Shown: positions 15,475-23,642 of the stretch, piece after piece
Numbering within the stretch: the stretch's first letter is position 1
Layout: each line of letters starts with the position of its first letter
Assembly (NCBI GenBank): GCA_021811435.1
Contig: JAJZOR010000009.1
Span: forward strand, 1-42,189
DNA from: Microcaldota archaeon
Lineage (GTDB): Archaea > Micrarchaeota > Micrarchaeia > Micrarchaeales > Micrarchaeaceae
Length of the DNA stretch: 42,189 nucleotides
Reading direction: 5' to 3'
Notes under the pieces: model-generated
Database searches by the model: none
What the model saw: the letters and a program-made list of their open reading frames with translations, nothing else
What the model was told of the DNA's origin: nothing
Translations under genes and position numbers: made by a program

Positions 15475-15873
15475 ATGAAGGCCATATCGACTACCGTTTC
15501 AAGATCCCTTATACCGGGAAGCGTCATAACGTGCGCTGACAACAGCGGCGCAAGGACGCTCATGATAATCAACAAGATCGGCAAGGCAGGCAGGAAGGGC
15601 AGGCTTGCCGCGTCCGGGCTTGGAGACATAGTCATAGCATCCGTGAAGAGCGGCACGCCGGCCTATGTGAAGAAGAAGGTGCGCGTAGTCATAATAAGGC
15701 AGAAGCAGCCCATAAGGAGGGCTGACGGGCTCAGGGTCAAGTTCGAGGACAACGCAGGCATACTGGTGACAGAGACAAACCTCCCTGTAGGCACAGAAGT
15801 CAAGGGTGCCATGGCCAGGGAGATAGTAGAGAGGTACATAAAACTCGCAGGTATAGCGTCAAGAGTGGTATGA
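15475..15873 (+). CDS. rpl14: 50S ribosomal protein L14 (uL14)
   Basis: L14 lies at the subunit interface and contacts 16S rRNA helices. The conserved core is clear: GSVITCADNSGARTLMIINK near residue 15, then GDIVIASVKSGTPAYVKKKVRVVIIRQ, and GILVTETNLPVGTEVKGAMARE near the C-terminus. At 132 residues it has the archaeal length. Its ATG comes one base after the S17 stop, so coupled translation is likely. Confidence 0.96.
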   Translation: MKAISTTVSRSLIPGSVITCADNSGARTLMIINKIGKAGRKGRLAASGLGDIVIASVKSGTPAYVKKKVRVVIIRQKQPIRRADGLRVKFEDNAGILVTETNLPVGTEVKGAMAREIVERYIKLAGIASRVV

Positions 15874-15877
15874 TATC

Positions 15878-16321
15878 ATGATAGAAAGCGCGCAACCGAG
15901 AAGGCAGAGGCGTTTCAGGTTCAACGCAGGGCTCCACCAGAGGCAGCACTTCGTGCATGCGCACATTGACGAGACGCTAAGGAAGAAGCTCGGGCTGAAG
16001 AGGAACGCGGTGCAGCTATCCAAGGGGGACACAGTTAGGGTGGTGAGCGGCTCGAAGAAGGGAGCTTCGGGGAAGGTCACAAAGGTGAGCCTGAGGAGCG
16101 GCAGGGTGCTCATCGACTCGCTTATGAAGAAGAACGCGAAAGGCAAGGAGTTCGGGGTGCCTATAAGCGCAAGCAATGTTTACATAACCGACTTCGCGCT
16201 TACGGACAAGAGGCGCGCCGCCAAGCTAAAGGTGGCCGCGGCGCCGAAGCAACAGGCGCCGGAAGCCAATGCAGTGAAGCAGGAGCAGGGTGCCGTCAAG
16301 GAAGCGGCGGAAGTGAAGTGA
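15878..16321 (+). CDS. rpl24: 50S ribosomal protein L24 (uL24)
   Basis: L24 binds 23S rRNA early in assembly. The archaeal-type N-terminus (RRQRRFRFNAGLHQRQ) leads into the KOW motif, KGDTVRVVSGSKKGASGKVTKV (about 48-69), and the strand NVYITDFALTDKRR. The C-terminal 25 residues are rich in Ala, Gln and Glu (KQQAPEANAVKQEQG) and look like a disordered acidic extension not usual in the family. Spacing is four bases to L14 and four to S4e. Confidence 0.95.
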   Translation: MIESAQPRRQRRFRFNAGLHQRQHFVHAHIDETLRKKLGLKRNAVQLSKGDTVRVVSGSKKGASGKVTKVSLRSGRVLIDSLMKKNAKGKEFGVPISASNVYITDFALTDKRRAAKLKVAAAPKQQAPEANAVKQEQGAVKEAAEVK

Positions 16322-16325
16322 TTGC

Positions 16326-17015
16326 ATGGGGAACAAGGGCAACAACAGGCACATGAAGGGTTTGACTGCGCCGAGATACCTTGACATAGGGAGGAAGCAG
16401 AGCGCGTACGTGATAAAGGCAAGGGGAGGGCGGCACAGCCTGGCCAGGAGCATAGCCCTATCGCTGCTTATCAGGAAGCTCAAGCTGGCAAACACGGCCA
16501 AGGAGGCCGGTAGCATAATAAAGTCCGGCAAGATAATCGTGAACAGGAACGTGATTAGGGACGTCAGGTTTAACGTAGGACTTAATGACATAGTAGAAAT
16601 CCCGGAAGCTAAGAAATGCTATTCCATAAGCATCGACGGCAGGGCCCACATAGATATCAAGGAGACTGCGGAGCCGGATTACAAGGACCAGCTTTTCAAG
16701 GTAGTCGGGAAGTACAAGACCGATGGGGACAATGTGATGCTTAGGCTGCATGACGGCAGCGCGGTCAAGGCAGCTGGCAACAAGACCATGGTAAACGACT
16801 CGGTGTCGCTGAACGAGAAGCACGCCATAAGCAAGGTGCTCAGCCTGCAGGACGGGGCGCAGTGCTTCGTCATAGACGGGGTGCACGTTGGGACTACCGG
16901 GCTTGTCAAGTCGATCACGAAAGGGACGATGCAGACAGAGGCCTCGGTGCTGATAAAGCCCAGGGAGGGCGATGAGTTCGAGACCCTGGTAAAGAACATC
17001 ATGGTTATAGGCTGA
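16326..17015 (+). CDS. rps4e: 30S ribosomal protein S4e (eS4)
   Basis: An archaeal/eukaryotic small-subunit protein not found in bacteria. The N-terminus GNNRHMKGLTAPRYLDIGRK is followed by an S4 RNA-binding segment (KLANTAKEAGSIIKSGKIIVNRNV) and a central domain (DNVMLRLHDGS). A KOW-like turn (VHVGTTGLVKSI) and a C-terminal tail (DEFETLVKNIMVIG) complete it. At 229 residues it matches the family. The order L24-S4e-L5 is the archaeal spc arrangement. Confidence 0.95.
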   Translation: MGNKGNNRHMKGLTAPRYLDIGRKQSAYVIKARGGRHSLARSIALSLLIRKLKLANTAKEAGSIIKSGKIIVNRNVIRDVRFNVGLNDIVEIPEAKKCYSISIDGRAHIDIKETAEPDYKDQLFKVVGKYKTDGDNVMLRLHDGSAVKAAGNKTMVNDSVSLNEKHAISKVLSLQDGAQCFVIDGVHVGTTGLVKSITKGTMQTEASVLIKPREGDEFETLVKNIMVIG

Positions 17016-17020
17016 TTTAG

Positions 17021-17548
17021 ATGCCTGAGAAAGAGACAGCTGGAAATCCGATGCGCAAGATATTTATAGACAAGGTAGTCATAAACATAGGCACCGGGAG
17101 CGAGGCGCCGGCACAGCTCAACGCCAAGAGGCTCCTCGAGATAATATCGGGGGAGAAGCCTGCGGACGAGATCTCCAGGAAGAGGAATCCCGCGTTTAAG
17201 ATAACAAAGGGCCAGAAGATAGGCGCCTTCGTGACGCTCAGGAGGGGCAAGGCAGTTGACATCGCCAAGAGGCTGTTCGACGCCGTTGACAACAAGGTCA
17301 GGGAGCGGTCGATAACGAACAACTCGCTCAGCTTCGGCATAAACGAGTACATAGACATAAGCGGCGTAAAGTACGACCCGAAGATAGGCATGCTCGGCAT
17401 GAACGTCAGCATGTCGTTCAGGAGGCCCGGCATGCGCGTCGCGCTCAGGAAAAGGAGGCGCGCGTATGTGAGCAGATCGCACAGCGTGATAGCGCCTGAC
17501 GAGATAAAGGGCTTCCTGGAAGGGAAGTTCAACGTAAGCTTCGTATGA
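17021..17548 (+). CDS. rpl5: 50S ribosomal protein L5 (uL5)
   Basis: L5 anchors 5S rRNA in the central protuberance and touches P-site tRNA. Signature parts are NPMRKIFIDKVVINIGTG near the N-terminus, RKRNPAFKITKGQKIGAFVTLR, INEYIDISGVKYDPKIGMLGMNV and SFRRPGMRVALRKRRR. The length of 175 residues is normal for archaea. It lies five bases after the S4e stop; the S14 gene follows after nine bases. Confidence 0.96.
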   Translation: MPEKETAGNPMRKIFIDKVVINIGTGSEAPAQLNAKRLLEIISGEKPADEISRKRNPAFKITKGQKIGAFVTLRRGKAVDIAKRLFDAVDNKVRERSITNNSLSFGINEYIDISGVKYDPKIGMLGMNVSMSFRRPGMRVALRKRRRAYVSRSHSVIAPDEIKGFLEGKFNVSFV

Positions 17549-17557
17549 TGTGAGTGG

Positions 17558-17716
17558 ATGCAGATAAAGTTGGATGATAGAGCCAAGGGGAAGGGCACGA
17601 GGAAGTGCAGGATGTGCGGCACCAGCCGCGGCGTCATAAGGTCGCACAGGCTCTACATCTGCAGGAGATGCTTCAGGGAGGTGGCCAAGAACATTGGCTT
17701 CAAGAAATACGGTTGA
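17558..17716 (+). CDS. rps14: 30S ribosomal protein S14, zinc type (uS14)
   Basis: A 52-residue protein that is easily missed because it is so short. Four cysteines in two CxxC pairs (CRMC at 17-20, CRRC at 35-38) form the zinc site of the archaeal S14 form. RGVIRSHRLYICRRCF is the conserved core and the C-terminus IGFKKYG is typical. It lies between L5 and S8 as in other archaea. The ATG at 17558 is the only start that fits. The S8 start follows the stop by four bases. Confidence 0.95.
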   Translation: MQIKLDDRAKGKGTRKCRMCGTSRGVIRSHRLYICRRCFREVAKNIGFKKYG

Positions 17717-17720
17717 TTGG

Positions 17721-18104
17721 ATGGTAGACCTGCTTTCAGACGCTATAAACGTCATAAAGACCAACGAGCGCATAGGACGCAGGGAGTGCATAGTGCATTC
17801 CACGAAGTTCATAAAGTCAGTGCTCGAGGTAATGAAGGCCAACGGCTACATAAACGGCTTCGACGAGTTCAAGGACGGCAAGTTCCCCAAACTCAGGATA
17901 GCCCTTTCCAACAGGATAAACAGGATAGGGGTCATAAGACCCAGGTTCGCGGTCGAGAGGAGCAAGATACAGGTCTATGAGGGCAGGTACGTGCCGAGCA
18001 GGGATTTCGGTGTCATAATAATGTCCACGCCCAAGGGCCTTATGACTAGCAGGGAAGCCAGGGAGAAGGGCCTTGGGGGCAGGCTGATCGCGTACATGTA
18101 CTGA
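17721..18104 (+). CDS. rps8: 30S ribosomal protein S8 (uS8)
   Basis: S8 binds the central domain of 16S rRNA. At 127 residues it has the normal length. Conserved parts are DLLSDAINVIKTNERIGRR, the middle NGYINGFDEF, the loop RIGVIRPRF of archaeal S8, and the C-terminal GVIIMSTPKGLMTSREAREKGLGG. The frame is open further upstream into the S14 gene, but the ATG at 17721 gives the conserved N-terminus MVDLLSDA, four bases after the S14 stop. Confidence 0.95.
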   Translation: MVDLLSDAINVIKTNERIGRRECIVHSTKFIKSVLEVMKANGYINGFDEFKDGKFPKLRIALSNRINRIGVIRPRFAVERSKIQVYEGRYVPSRDFGVIIMSTPKGLMTSREAREKGLGGRLIAYMY

Positions 18105-18113
18105 GGTGTTCTT

Positions 18114-18644
18114 ATGGAGGGTGAGGTAACGCTTAACATACCGGATAAGGTAACCGTAGACATAAACGGGAACAGGATATCGATAAAGGGAGCGCTGGGC
18201 ACCAACACCAGGAAGTTCAACGCCAACCTCCTTTCAATAAAGAAGGCATCGAACACCATAGTCATAGAGCCTGCAACAGAGGAGCACCTGCACAGGAAGG
18301 CATCCAACGCGGCAAAGGCCGTGGCGAAGGAGATAAGGAACGACTTCGCTGGCGTCGACAAGGATTACGAGGTTAGGATGCAGACGGTGTTCCAGCATTT
18401 CCCGATAACCGTAGAGATAAAGCCCGGGGTGGTCAGCATAAAGAACATGCTGGGCGAGCGCGACGTGAGGAAGGCCAATATAATCGGAGCCACTAAAGTC
18501 GAGTCCAAGGAGCAGACGCTGCGCGTCTACGGCACCAGCCTTGACGACGTGAAGCAGACGGCGCTCAACATAAGGACCGCGTGCAAGATACGCCACAAGG
18601 ACGACAGGACGTTCCAGGACGGCATATACTACGCGGCGGAGTGA
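18114..18644 (+). CDS. rpl6: 50S ribosomal protein L6 (uL6)
   Basis: L6 lies by the sarcin-ricin loop and factor-binding site. Two related domains can be seen: first, IPDKVTVDINGNRISIKGALG; second, HFPITVEIKPGVVSIKNMLGER, ending with KIRHKDDRTFQDGIYY, a typical archaeal C-terminus. Length is 176 residues. A GAGGTG ribosome-binding site (18103-18108) overlaps the S8 stop and stands five bases before the ATG. Confidence 0.96.
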   Translation: MEGEVTLNIPDKVTVDINGNRISIKGALGTNTRKFNANLLSIKKASNTIVIEPATEEHLHRKASNAAKAVAKEIRNDFAGVDKDYEVRMQTVFQHFPITVEIKPGVVSIKNMLGERDVRKANIIGATKVESKEQTLRVYGTSLDDVKQTALNIRTACKIRHKDDRTFQDGIYYAAE

Positions 18645-18648
18645 TCGT

Positions 18649-19014
18649 ATGGCACTTAAGAAGAAAACGCATCCGAAGTTCAACGTACCGAATTACGGCG
18701 CCAAGAGCAGGAGCAGGGTGCCGGAGAGGTGGCGCAAGCAGAGGGGCGATGACAACAAGAAGCGCATAAAGAAGAACTTCATGGGCGCGGAGCCAACCAT
18801 AGGGTACGGCAATCCGGAGCAGCTGAAGGGAGTCAGGGAGAACGGGCGCAGGACGGTGCTGGTGCACGACGTCGGCGAGCTGCAGGCGGCGATAGACAAC
18901 GCCAAGGGCACCGACATAACGCTTTCGAGCTCGCTTTCGTCGAAGAAGAAGGCGATATTCACCAAGGTCGCGCGCGACCACGACGTGCAGGTAACGAACG
19001 GTGTGATTGAATGA
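18649..19014 (+). CDS. rpl32e: 50S ribosomal protein L32e (eL32)
   Basis: An archaeal/eukaryotic large-subunit protein. The 121 residues start with KKKTHPKFNVPNYGAKSR and RVPERWRKQRGDDNKKR. The family section MGAEPTIGYGNPEQLKGV follows, then VLVHDVGEL, a helix of about ten residues and the hydrophobic/basic end (KKKAIFTKVARDHDVQVTN). It sits between L6 and L19e as in most archaea and overlaps L19e by four bases (ATGA). Confidence 0.95.
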   Translation: MALKKKTHPKFNVPNYGAKSRSRVPERWRKQRGDDNKKRIKKNFMGAEPTIGYGNPEQLKGVRENGRRTVLVHDVGELQAAIDNAKGTDITLSSSLSSKKKAIFTKVARDHDVQVTNGVIE

Positions 19015-19484
19015 GCATAAAGCTTACCAGGAGGCTGGCTGCTGAACTCATAGGCAGGGGCGAGACCAGCATAAGGATAAAGAAGGACTCGCTTGAGGAC
19101 GCCAAGAAGGCCATAACAAGGGACGACGTTAGGAAGCTCATGGCCAGCGGCGGCGTCTATGCCCTGCCTGAGAAGAAGACAATGAGCTTCAGGGCGATGG
19201 TGCTGCACAAGAAACAGAACGAGGGCAGGCGGCGCGGGCCAGGCAGGCGCAGGGGCACGGTCAAGGCCAGGGGCGGAGTGGATTACAAGAAGAGGATAAG
19301 GGCGCAGAGGAGGGTCCTTGCAGCGCTGAAGGAGGAGAAGGTACTTGAGAACGAGAAGTTCAAGGAGTACTACAGGCTCGTCAAGGGAGGGCTGTTTTCC
19401 AGCAAGGCCACGCTGCTGAACAGGATGAAGAGCGACGGGGTGCAGCTGACGGACGAGAAGTTCGAGAAGCTGAGGCACATATGA
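19011..19484 (+). CDS. rpl19e: 50S ribosomal protein L19e (eL19)
   Basis: A mainly helical, very basic large-subunit protein specific to archaea and eukaryotes. KLTRRLAAELIGRGETSIRI begins it, RDDVRKLMASGGVYALPEKKTM follows, and the GRRRGPGRRRGTVKARGG stretch (near 70-87) is the RNA-penetrating arm. The C-terminal helix region is KLRHI-terminated. At 157 residues it matches the family. The ATG overlaps the L32e stop. Confidence 0.95.
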   Translation: MSIKLTRRLAAELIGRGETSIRIKKDSLEDAKKAITRDDVRKLMASGGVYALPEKKTMSFRAMVLHKKQNEGRRRGPGRRRGTVKARGGVDYKKRIRAQRRVLAALKEEKVLENEKFKEYYRLVKGGLFSSKATLLNRMKSDGVQLTDEKFEKLRHI

Positions 19485-19497
19485 GAGGTTGACGCTT

Positions 19498-20049
19498 ATG
19501 CACAGATTGATAAGGGAAAGGAGGAAGGCCGCGCTTACCAACTACAAGAGGAGGATAGCCCTGCTAAAGGGCGGGTCCCACAGGGTAGTGGTCAGGAAGA
19601 CCAACAAGGGCATAATAATGCAGATAGTGGGCTACGACCCTAAGGGCGACGTGGTACTCTTCTCCGCCAACTCTTTCGAGCTGGCCAAGTTCAACTGGCC
19701 GGCGCGGTCGAACATGCCCACTGCGTACCTGACCGGGCTGCTACTGGCCAAGAAGGCCAGGGCCGCAGCTAAGGACGAGCTGGTGCTAGACATAGGACTG
19801 TACAAGCCAGTGAAGTCATCGGTGATATTCGCGGCTGCCAAGGGCTCCATAGACGGAGGCCTTAGGATAAAGGGCAGCATAGAGGTGGACGAGGGGCGCA
19901 TACGCGGCGACCACATAGCGAAGTACGCCAGTACGCTCAAGGCTGGAGGGGCCAACAGGCAGTTCTCTGCCTACAACGAGAAGAAGGTTGACCTGGCTGG
20001 GATGGGCAGGCTTTTTGATGATGTTAAGGATAAAATAATGAGTGTGTGA
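19498..20049 (+). CDS. rpl18: 50S ribosomal protein L18 (uL18)
   Basis: L18 binds 5S rRNA beside L5. Conserved parts include RRKAALTNYKRRIALLKGGSHR, VVRKTNKGIIMQIVGYDPKGD, the NMPTAYLTGLLLAKKA helix and VLDIGLYKPVKSS. ATG 19498 is chosen over the TTG at 19489 because gagaggt (19483-19489) lies about eight bases upstream; the difference is three residues. Length 183 is normal for archaea. Confidence 0.94.
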   Translation: MHRLIRERRKAALTNYKRRIALLKGGSHRVVVRKTNKGIIMQIVGYDPKGDVVLFSANSFELAKFNWPARSNMPTAYLTGLLLAKKARAAAKDELVLDIGLYKPVKSSVIFAAAKGSIDGGLRIKGSIEVDEGRIRGDHIAKYASTLKAGGANRQFSAYNEKKVDLAGMGRLFDDVKDKIMSV

Positions 20050-20054
20050 TTTGA

Positions 20055-20747
20055 TTGGCCAACATGCGTAACAATTACCGTAGGGACAGGCGGAGGGAGG
20101 AGATGGCCCCGCAGTTCAACATAGAGCAGTGGGAGCCGAGGACCGAACTCGGCAAGAGCGTCAAGGCCAGGCAGGTCACCTCGATAGAGCAGATATTCAA
20201 CGAGGGCAAGCACATAACTGAGTCTGGTATAATAGACGCGCTGCTGCCAAACATCAAGAGCGAGATTGTCGAGATAGCCAGCGTGCAGAGGATGACAAAG
20301 AACAACAGGAAGGCCAAGTACAGGGCCACGGCCATAGTGGGCGACGGGAACGGGCACGTGGGCGTGGGCGCGGCCAAGGACATAGAGGTCAAGGCGGCCG
20401 TCGACGCGGCGATAGACACAGCGAAGTTCAACATAATACCTATAATACTGGGATGCGGATCCTCGCAGTGCAGCTGCGGGACCAAGCACAGCCTGCCGCT
20501 CATAATGAAGGGCAAGTGTGGCAGCGTGGAAGTCATACTCAAGCCTGCTCCCAGGGGACTGGGCGTGGTCGCCAACAAGCCGGTCAAGAAGATGCTGGAG
20601 ATGGCTGGGGTCAAGGACCTATGGAGCTTCTCAAGGGGAAGGACTAGGGTAAAGTACAACTCGCTGATGGCCACCTATAGGGCGCTTCAGAACATAAACT
20701 CGATAAAGAACATATCCTCGATAGCCAAGAACTACGCCAACAAGTGA
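20055..20747 (+). CDS. rps5: 30S ribosomal protein S5 (uS5)
   Basis: S5 helps form the mRNA entry tunnel and accuracy centre. After a very basic N-terminus (RRDRRREEM) comes the double-stranded-RNA-binding S5 fold: SVQRMTKNNRKAKYRATAIV, then GDGNGHVGVGAAKDIEVKAAV. The archaeal insertion with three cysteines (LGCGSSQCSCGTKHSLP) and the C-domain APRGLGVVANKPVKKMLEMAGVKD follow. The start is TTG 20055 or, three codons on, ATG 20064; neither has a clear ribosome-binding site. It ends this ribosomal cluster: L30, L15 and SecY, expected next, are not here. Confidence 0.95.
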   Translation: MANMRNNYRRDRRREEMAPQFNIEQWEPRTELGKSVKARQVTSIEQIFNEGKHITESGIIDALLPNIKSEIVEIASVQRMTKNNRKAKYRATAIVGDGNGHVGVGAAKDIEVKAAVDAAIDTAKFNIIPIILGCGSSQCSCGTKHSLPLIMKGKCGSVEVILKPAPRGLGVVANKPVKKMLEMAGVKDLWSFSRGRTRVKYNSLMATYRALQNINSIKNISSIAKNYANK

Positions 20748-20797
20748 GTCTTTTCCTTCGAGGCGCGGGATGCAGGGATTGATTTCCTATTTGCAGG

Positions 20798-21076
20798 TCA
20801 TGTCTTTAGCGGGGGCAGCCACTTGTCTGTGAAGCTCCTCCTGCGCGATTTTGACCAGGTGCGCGATGGGCTTATGTACGTACCATCGAGTATGCGGGCG
20901 AGTTTCTGGGTGCCGTCCATGTTTATGTGGCTCATGCATAGCTGCTTCTTGGTCTTCTTGCCGATCTTTATCGCAAGATTCCAGCAGTTGGGCACTGCGC
21001 ATTTTGCAAGCATTATCTCCCTTAGCTTGCGCGCCTCGTCCTTGTTCATTATGCTGCCTTTCCTTAGGCCTGCCAT
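20798..21076 (-). CDS. Small zinc-finger-like protein of unknown function
   Basis: A 92-residue basic protein facing the ribosomal operon tail-to-tail. Residues about 26-51 form C-x4-C, LAIKIGKKTKKQ, then C-x2-H (CAVPNC ... LCMSHI), a spacing expected for one treble-clef-like zinc site. The C-terminal third is rich in Arg, Lys, Ser and Trp (SRTWSKSRRRSF), suggesting RNA or DNA binding. A TATA-like cataaataaataag (minus strand, 21097-21110) and a short leader support the ATG at 21076; MNKDEARK a few codons on is another possible start. I do not recognise a family. Confidence 0.6.
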   Translation of the reverse strand: MAGLRKGSIMNKDEARKLREIMLAKCAVPNCWNLAIKIGKKTKKQLCMSHINMDGTQKLARILDGTYISPSRTWSKSRRRSFTDKWLPPLKT

Positions 21077-21269
21077 ATGATGGGTTTTGACTGCATCTTA
21101 TTTATTTATGCGCGTTGGCCGCGATTCGCTTGGTGAACGGCGCGGCGATGCGGACTGAATCAGCAGGCGCAGTAAAAGGCGCGCAAGCAGCGGAAACCTC
21201 CAAAAGGAATCCCTTAATAACTAATGCTTTTCCTATTATATAACTGAAGGGGAATGAGGCGATTGTTGC

Positions 21270-22457
21270 ATGGAGGCCAATGTAGCGATTTCGGGCAATG
21301 AAAAGACCATCGATGCTTACGTGGCAGGGCTGTCCAAGCTGTACGGGCAGGAGCTGGCGGCACAGGCGGCCGGACTGCTGAACGATTACTCCGGCAACAA
21401 GGAGGCAGTGAAGGGCTTCATCGAAGCCATTGACAGGTACCTAGTCGACACGAAGTTCATAAACAAGGTGGACGACCCGAAGGCAAACCTGATAGACGCG
21501 GTGAACGGGATAAGGGCGTGCGGTGCGACCAGGCAGATGTTCGATCTTGTAGGGAGCATGCAAAGCGACGCTTCGACAAGCAGGAAGATCGCGCGCAACA
21601 TCATGAGGTATACGCTGTACAAGACAGGCGAATCGGCGGACACTGCAGCATCGGCGAATACTGGCCTGCTGGAAAAGGCCGAGTACGCGGCGAGATTCTG
21701 CAATGCCACGATGCTGGTTTACAATGAAATAGGCACCGTGTACCACTTCCTGCTGGCCGGCACGGGCAAAAGCCCGCCGCAGTCCAGGATAGTGCTGAGC
21801 TCGCAGAGGCCGTGCGGCGACCTCGCTAGCGGGGACCTCGGCGAGTGCCAGAGCAGGGTCAACGGCGCGGGATTTGACATCAGGATAGAGGTAGACCAGA
21901 GCGATTATGAGCTGAGGTCCACGCTGTGCCACGAGGTATACCACAGCCTCCAGGACGACCGCACATCCAGGCTGCTGCATCCGGAAGTGCAGAATTACCT
22001 GGTCGAGGGCGGGAGCGTGTTCGCTGAATCCGCGTTCGACGAGATGGGCGCCGCGGCCGGCGGTATGGCCAGGGCAGTGGTGGGCAAGTTGATGGAGAGG
22101 ATATCACACTATGACGAGGCGCGGAGGGTGGAGGATGCGATGCCTTTCTTAGGCAGGGTATTCGACGCCATGGCCGGGGCGGACACGCTTAGGCATGCCT
22201 CCAAAGCGCTCAGGGAGATAAGATTGAACAGGCCGGAATCCGAGATGGGCACTTATAGGCCTTACTCCGTGGGGCCCGGTCTGGCCCTGCTGGTCTTCGC
22301 CTACAACGATTTCGACGTTGAAAAGACGCTTAAGGACATGCTGAAGCCCTATGACGAGATAATGGAGTGGCTCTACGACAGCATAAAGGCCGACAGGGAC
22401 CGCGAAGCCCTGAAAAGGATAGGCGCCGCATTCATAGGCGGTGCGATACGCGGGTAG
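21270..22457 (+). CDS. Uncharacterised HEXXH metallopeptidase-like protein
   Basis: A 395-residue soluble protein without signal or membrane segment. The sequence LCHEVYHSLQDD (HEVYH at 221-225) is a zinc-metallopeptidase HExxH motif. A glutamate in LVEGGSVFAE (Glu246 or Glu253) about 20-30 residues later could be the third zinc ligand, as in gluzincins. The N-terminal 200 residues are mostly helical, and the C-terminal part has amphipathic helices (from AMPFLGRVFDAM to KRIGAAFIGG). No named family is recognised. The TATA-like attatataac at 21233-21242 predicts a start near 21265, so the mRNA is nearly leaderless. The gene at 22466 follows after eight bases; the two look like an operon. Confidence 0.7.
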   Translation: MEANVAISGNEKTIDAYVAGLSKLYGQELAAQAAGLLNDYSGNKEAVKGFIEAIDRYLVDTKFINKVDDPKANLIDAVNGIRACGATRQMFDLVGSMQSDASTSRKIARNIMRYTLYKTGESADTAASANTGLLEKAEYAARFCNATMLVYNEIGTVYHFLLAGTGKSPPQSRIVLSSQRPCGDLASGDLGECQSRVNGAGFDIRIEVDQSDYELRSTLCHEVYHSLQDDRTSRLLHPEVQNYLVEGGSVFAESAFDEMGAAAGGMARAVVGKLMERISHYDEARRVEDAMPFLGRVFDAMAGADTLRHASKALREIRLNRPESEMGTYRPYSVGPGLALLVFAYNDFDVEKTLKDMLKPYDEIMEWLYDSIKADRDREALKRIGAAFIGGAIRG

Positions 22458-22465
22458 GTGGTCTT

Positions 22466-22888
22466 TTGGACTTCTCCGGTTGGAAGAGGAAGCTCGAGAG
22501 CGAGGGCGTATACTGCGCTAACCAGCCGCTGGGCCCGTACCTGTCGTTCTACATAAGAAAGACGATCAGCGGGAGGATAGACTACGCAAGGCTGTTCGGA
22601 ATACTGGACAAGGCCATCGCAGTAGCAGGCGCGCGCGTGCGGCTGGACAGCGCTGGAGGGGAGGGCTACGAGCTGACAGTGAGCCTGCCGGCGGCCGTGA
22701 AGATGGACATAGAGCCGGATCCGGAAAATCCGCCCAAGGCCGATGAACTGCTGGAGTACGCCGACGAGAGGCTGGCCGAGATGTACGACGAGGGCCTGGA
22801 GGACGATGCGACAGTCAAGAGCAGGCTCGAGCAGATCAGGGGCATAAAGCGCGAACTGGAGGACGCAGACTACTGCATGGCAAGATAG
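22466..22888 (+). CDS. Conserved-looking hypothetical protein next to the HEXXH gene
   Basis: A product of about 140 residues. A GAGGTG-like aggtggt (22456-22462) overlaps the previous stop and stands just before a TTG at 22466 (LDFSGWKRKLESEG), chosen as the start; the open frame further upstream reads through the previous gene and is only a shadow. There is a mixed alpha/beta front half (GPYLSFYIRKTISGRIDYARLF, YELTVSLPAAVKMDI). The back half is an acidic helix (ADELLEYADERLAEMYDEGLEDD) followed by a probable coiled coil. No cysteine cluster or catalytic motif is seen. It may bind to or regulate the HEXXH protein. Function unknown. It meets the ygjP-like gene tail-to-tail. Confidence 0.6.
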   Translation: MDFSGWKRKLESEGVYCANQPLGPYLSFYIRKTISGRIDYARLFGILDKAIAVAGARVRLDSAGGEGYELTVSLPAAVKMDIEPDPENPPKADELLEYADERLAEMYDEGLEDDATVKSRLEQIRGIKRELEDADYCMAR

Positions 22889-22889
22889 G

Positions 22890-23642
22890 TCATCCTGCGG
22901 CAAGCGTGGAGAGGTTGTTCCTCAGCCATTTCCTGGTCTCCTTGTAATCAGGCAGTATCGACGCAACCAGGGCCCAGAACCTCTCCGAGTGGTCCCTGAA
23001 TTTTGTATGCGCCAGCTCGTGCACTATTATGTAATCCAGCATCCTCTGGTCCGCGTAGAGCATCCTGAAGCTCACCATTATGGAGTTGTCGGGCGAGCAG
23101 GAGCCCATCACCTTTGATGCGGCGCGTATCGTCACCTTCGGGATCACGCTGTGGAAATGCCTGTCGTTGAAAAACGCTACGCGCCTCTCCAGTTCCTTTT
23201 GCACCTCCATGGAGACATGCCTTATGACAAGCTTGGCCGCGAGCGCATCGGCTTTCTCCTTCCGGTACGATGCCGGGACGGTGACGGCGACCACGCCCGA
23301 ATCGAAGGAAGAGTGCGCCGCGCGCGCGCCTGCGGATGGTTTTATGCATATAGTAAAGGTCCTGCCCAGCATGTTTAGCGTCTGGCCGTCCCGGAATGCC
23401 AGCTCCCGCATCTCGGCGTACCTGTTGGGGTTCTTCTCTATCGAGCGCCTTATCCTCCTGTACAGCAGGTCGGACACTGCCTTTGACCTTATCGGGCCCA
23501 TGTGCAGCGGCAGCTCTATGACGACGCAGTCATCCCTTACCCTGGCATAGGCGTTCCTTATCCTGCGCCTCTCTAGCCTGACTGGCAGGTTCCTGCCCGG
23601 CATCTCTATCGGAGCGAAGTCCTGGATCGTTACCACCGGCAC
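22890..23642 (-). CDS. YgjP-like (DUF45) metallopeptidase-domain protein
   Basis: The C-terminal half has VHELAHTKFRDHSERFWALV with HELAH at 208-212 and His218, the exact HExxH-x5-H pattern of the YgjP/WLM-type minigluzincin domain. Members are thought to be metal-dependent peptidases; the E. coli homologue has also been reported to hydrolyse UTP. The N-terminal half (VRLERRRIRNAYARVRDDCVVIELP) and GQTLNMLGRTFTICI match the family's usual front region. At 250 residues it has the usual length. It faces csl4 across 77 bases of shared promoter DNA. The native substrate is unknown. Confidence 0.88.
   Translation of the reverse strand: MPVVTIQDFAPIEMPGRNLPVRLERRRIRNAYARVRDDCVVIELPLHMGPIRSKAVSDLLYRRIRRSIEKNPNRYAEMRELAFRDGQTLNMLGRTFTICIKPSAGARAAHSSFDSGVVAVTVPASYRKEKADALAAKLVIRHVSMEVQKELERRVAFFNDRHFHSVIPKVTIRAASKVMGSCSPDNSIMVSFRMLYADQRMLDYIIVHELAHTKFRDHSERFWALVASILPDYKETRKWLRNNLSTLAAG

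Noticed and set aside
16679-17842. 387-codon minus-strand open frame across S4e-L5-S8
   Set aside because: It lies antisense to three secure ribosomal genes and its protein text is low-complexity His/Tyr/Leu/Pro, a shadow of GC-rich coding on the other strand.
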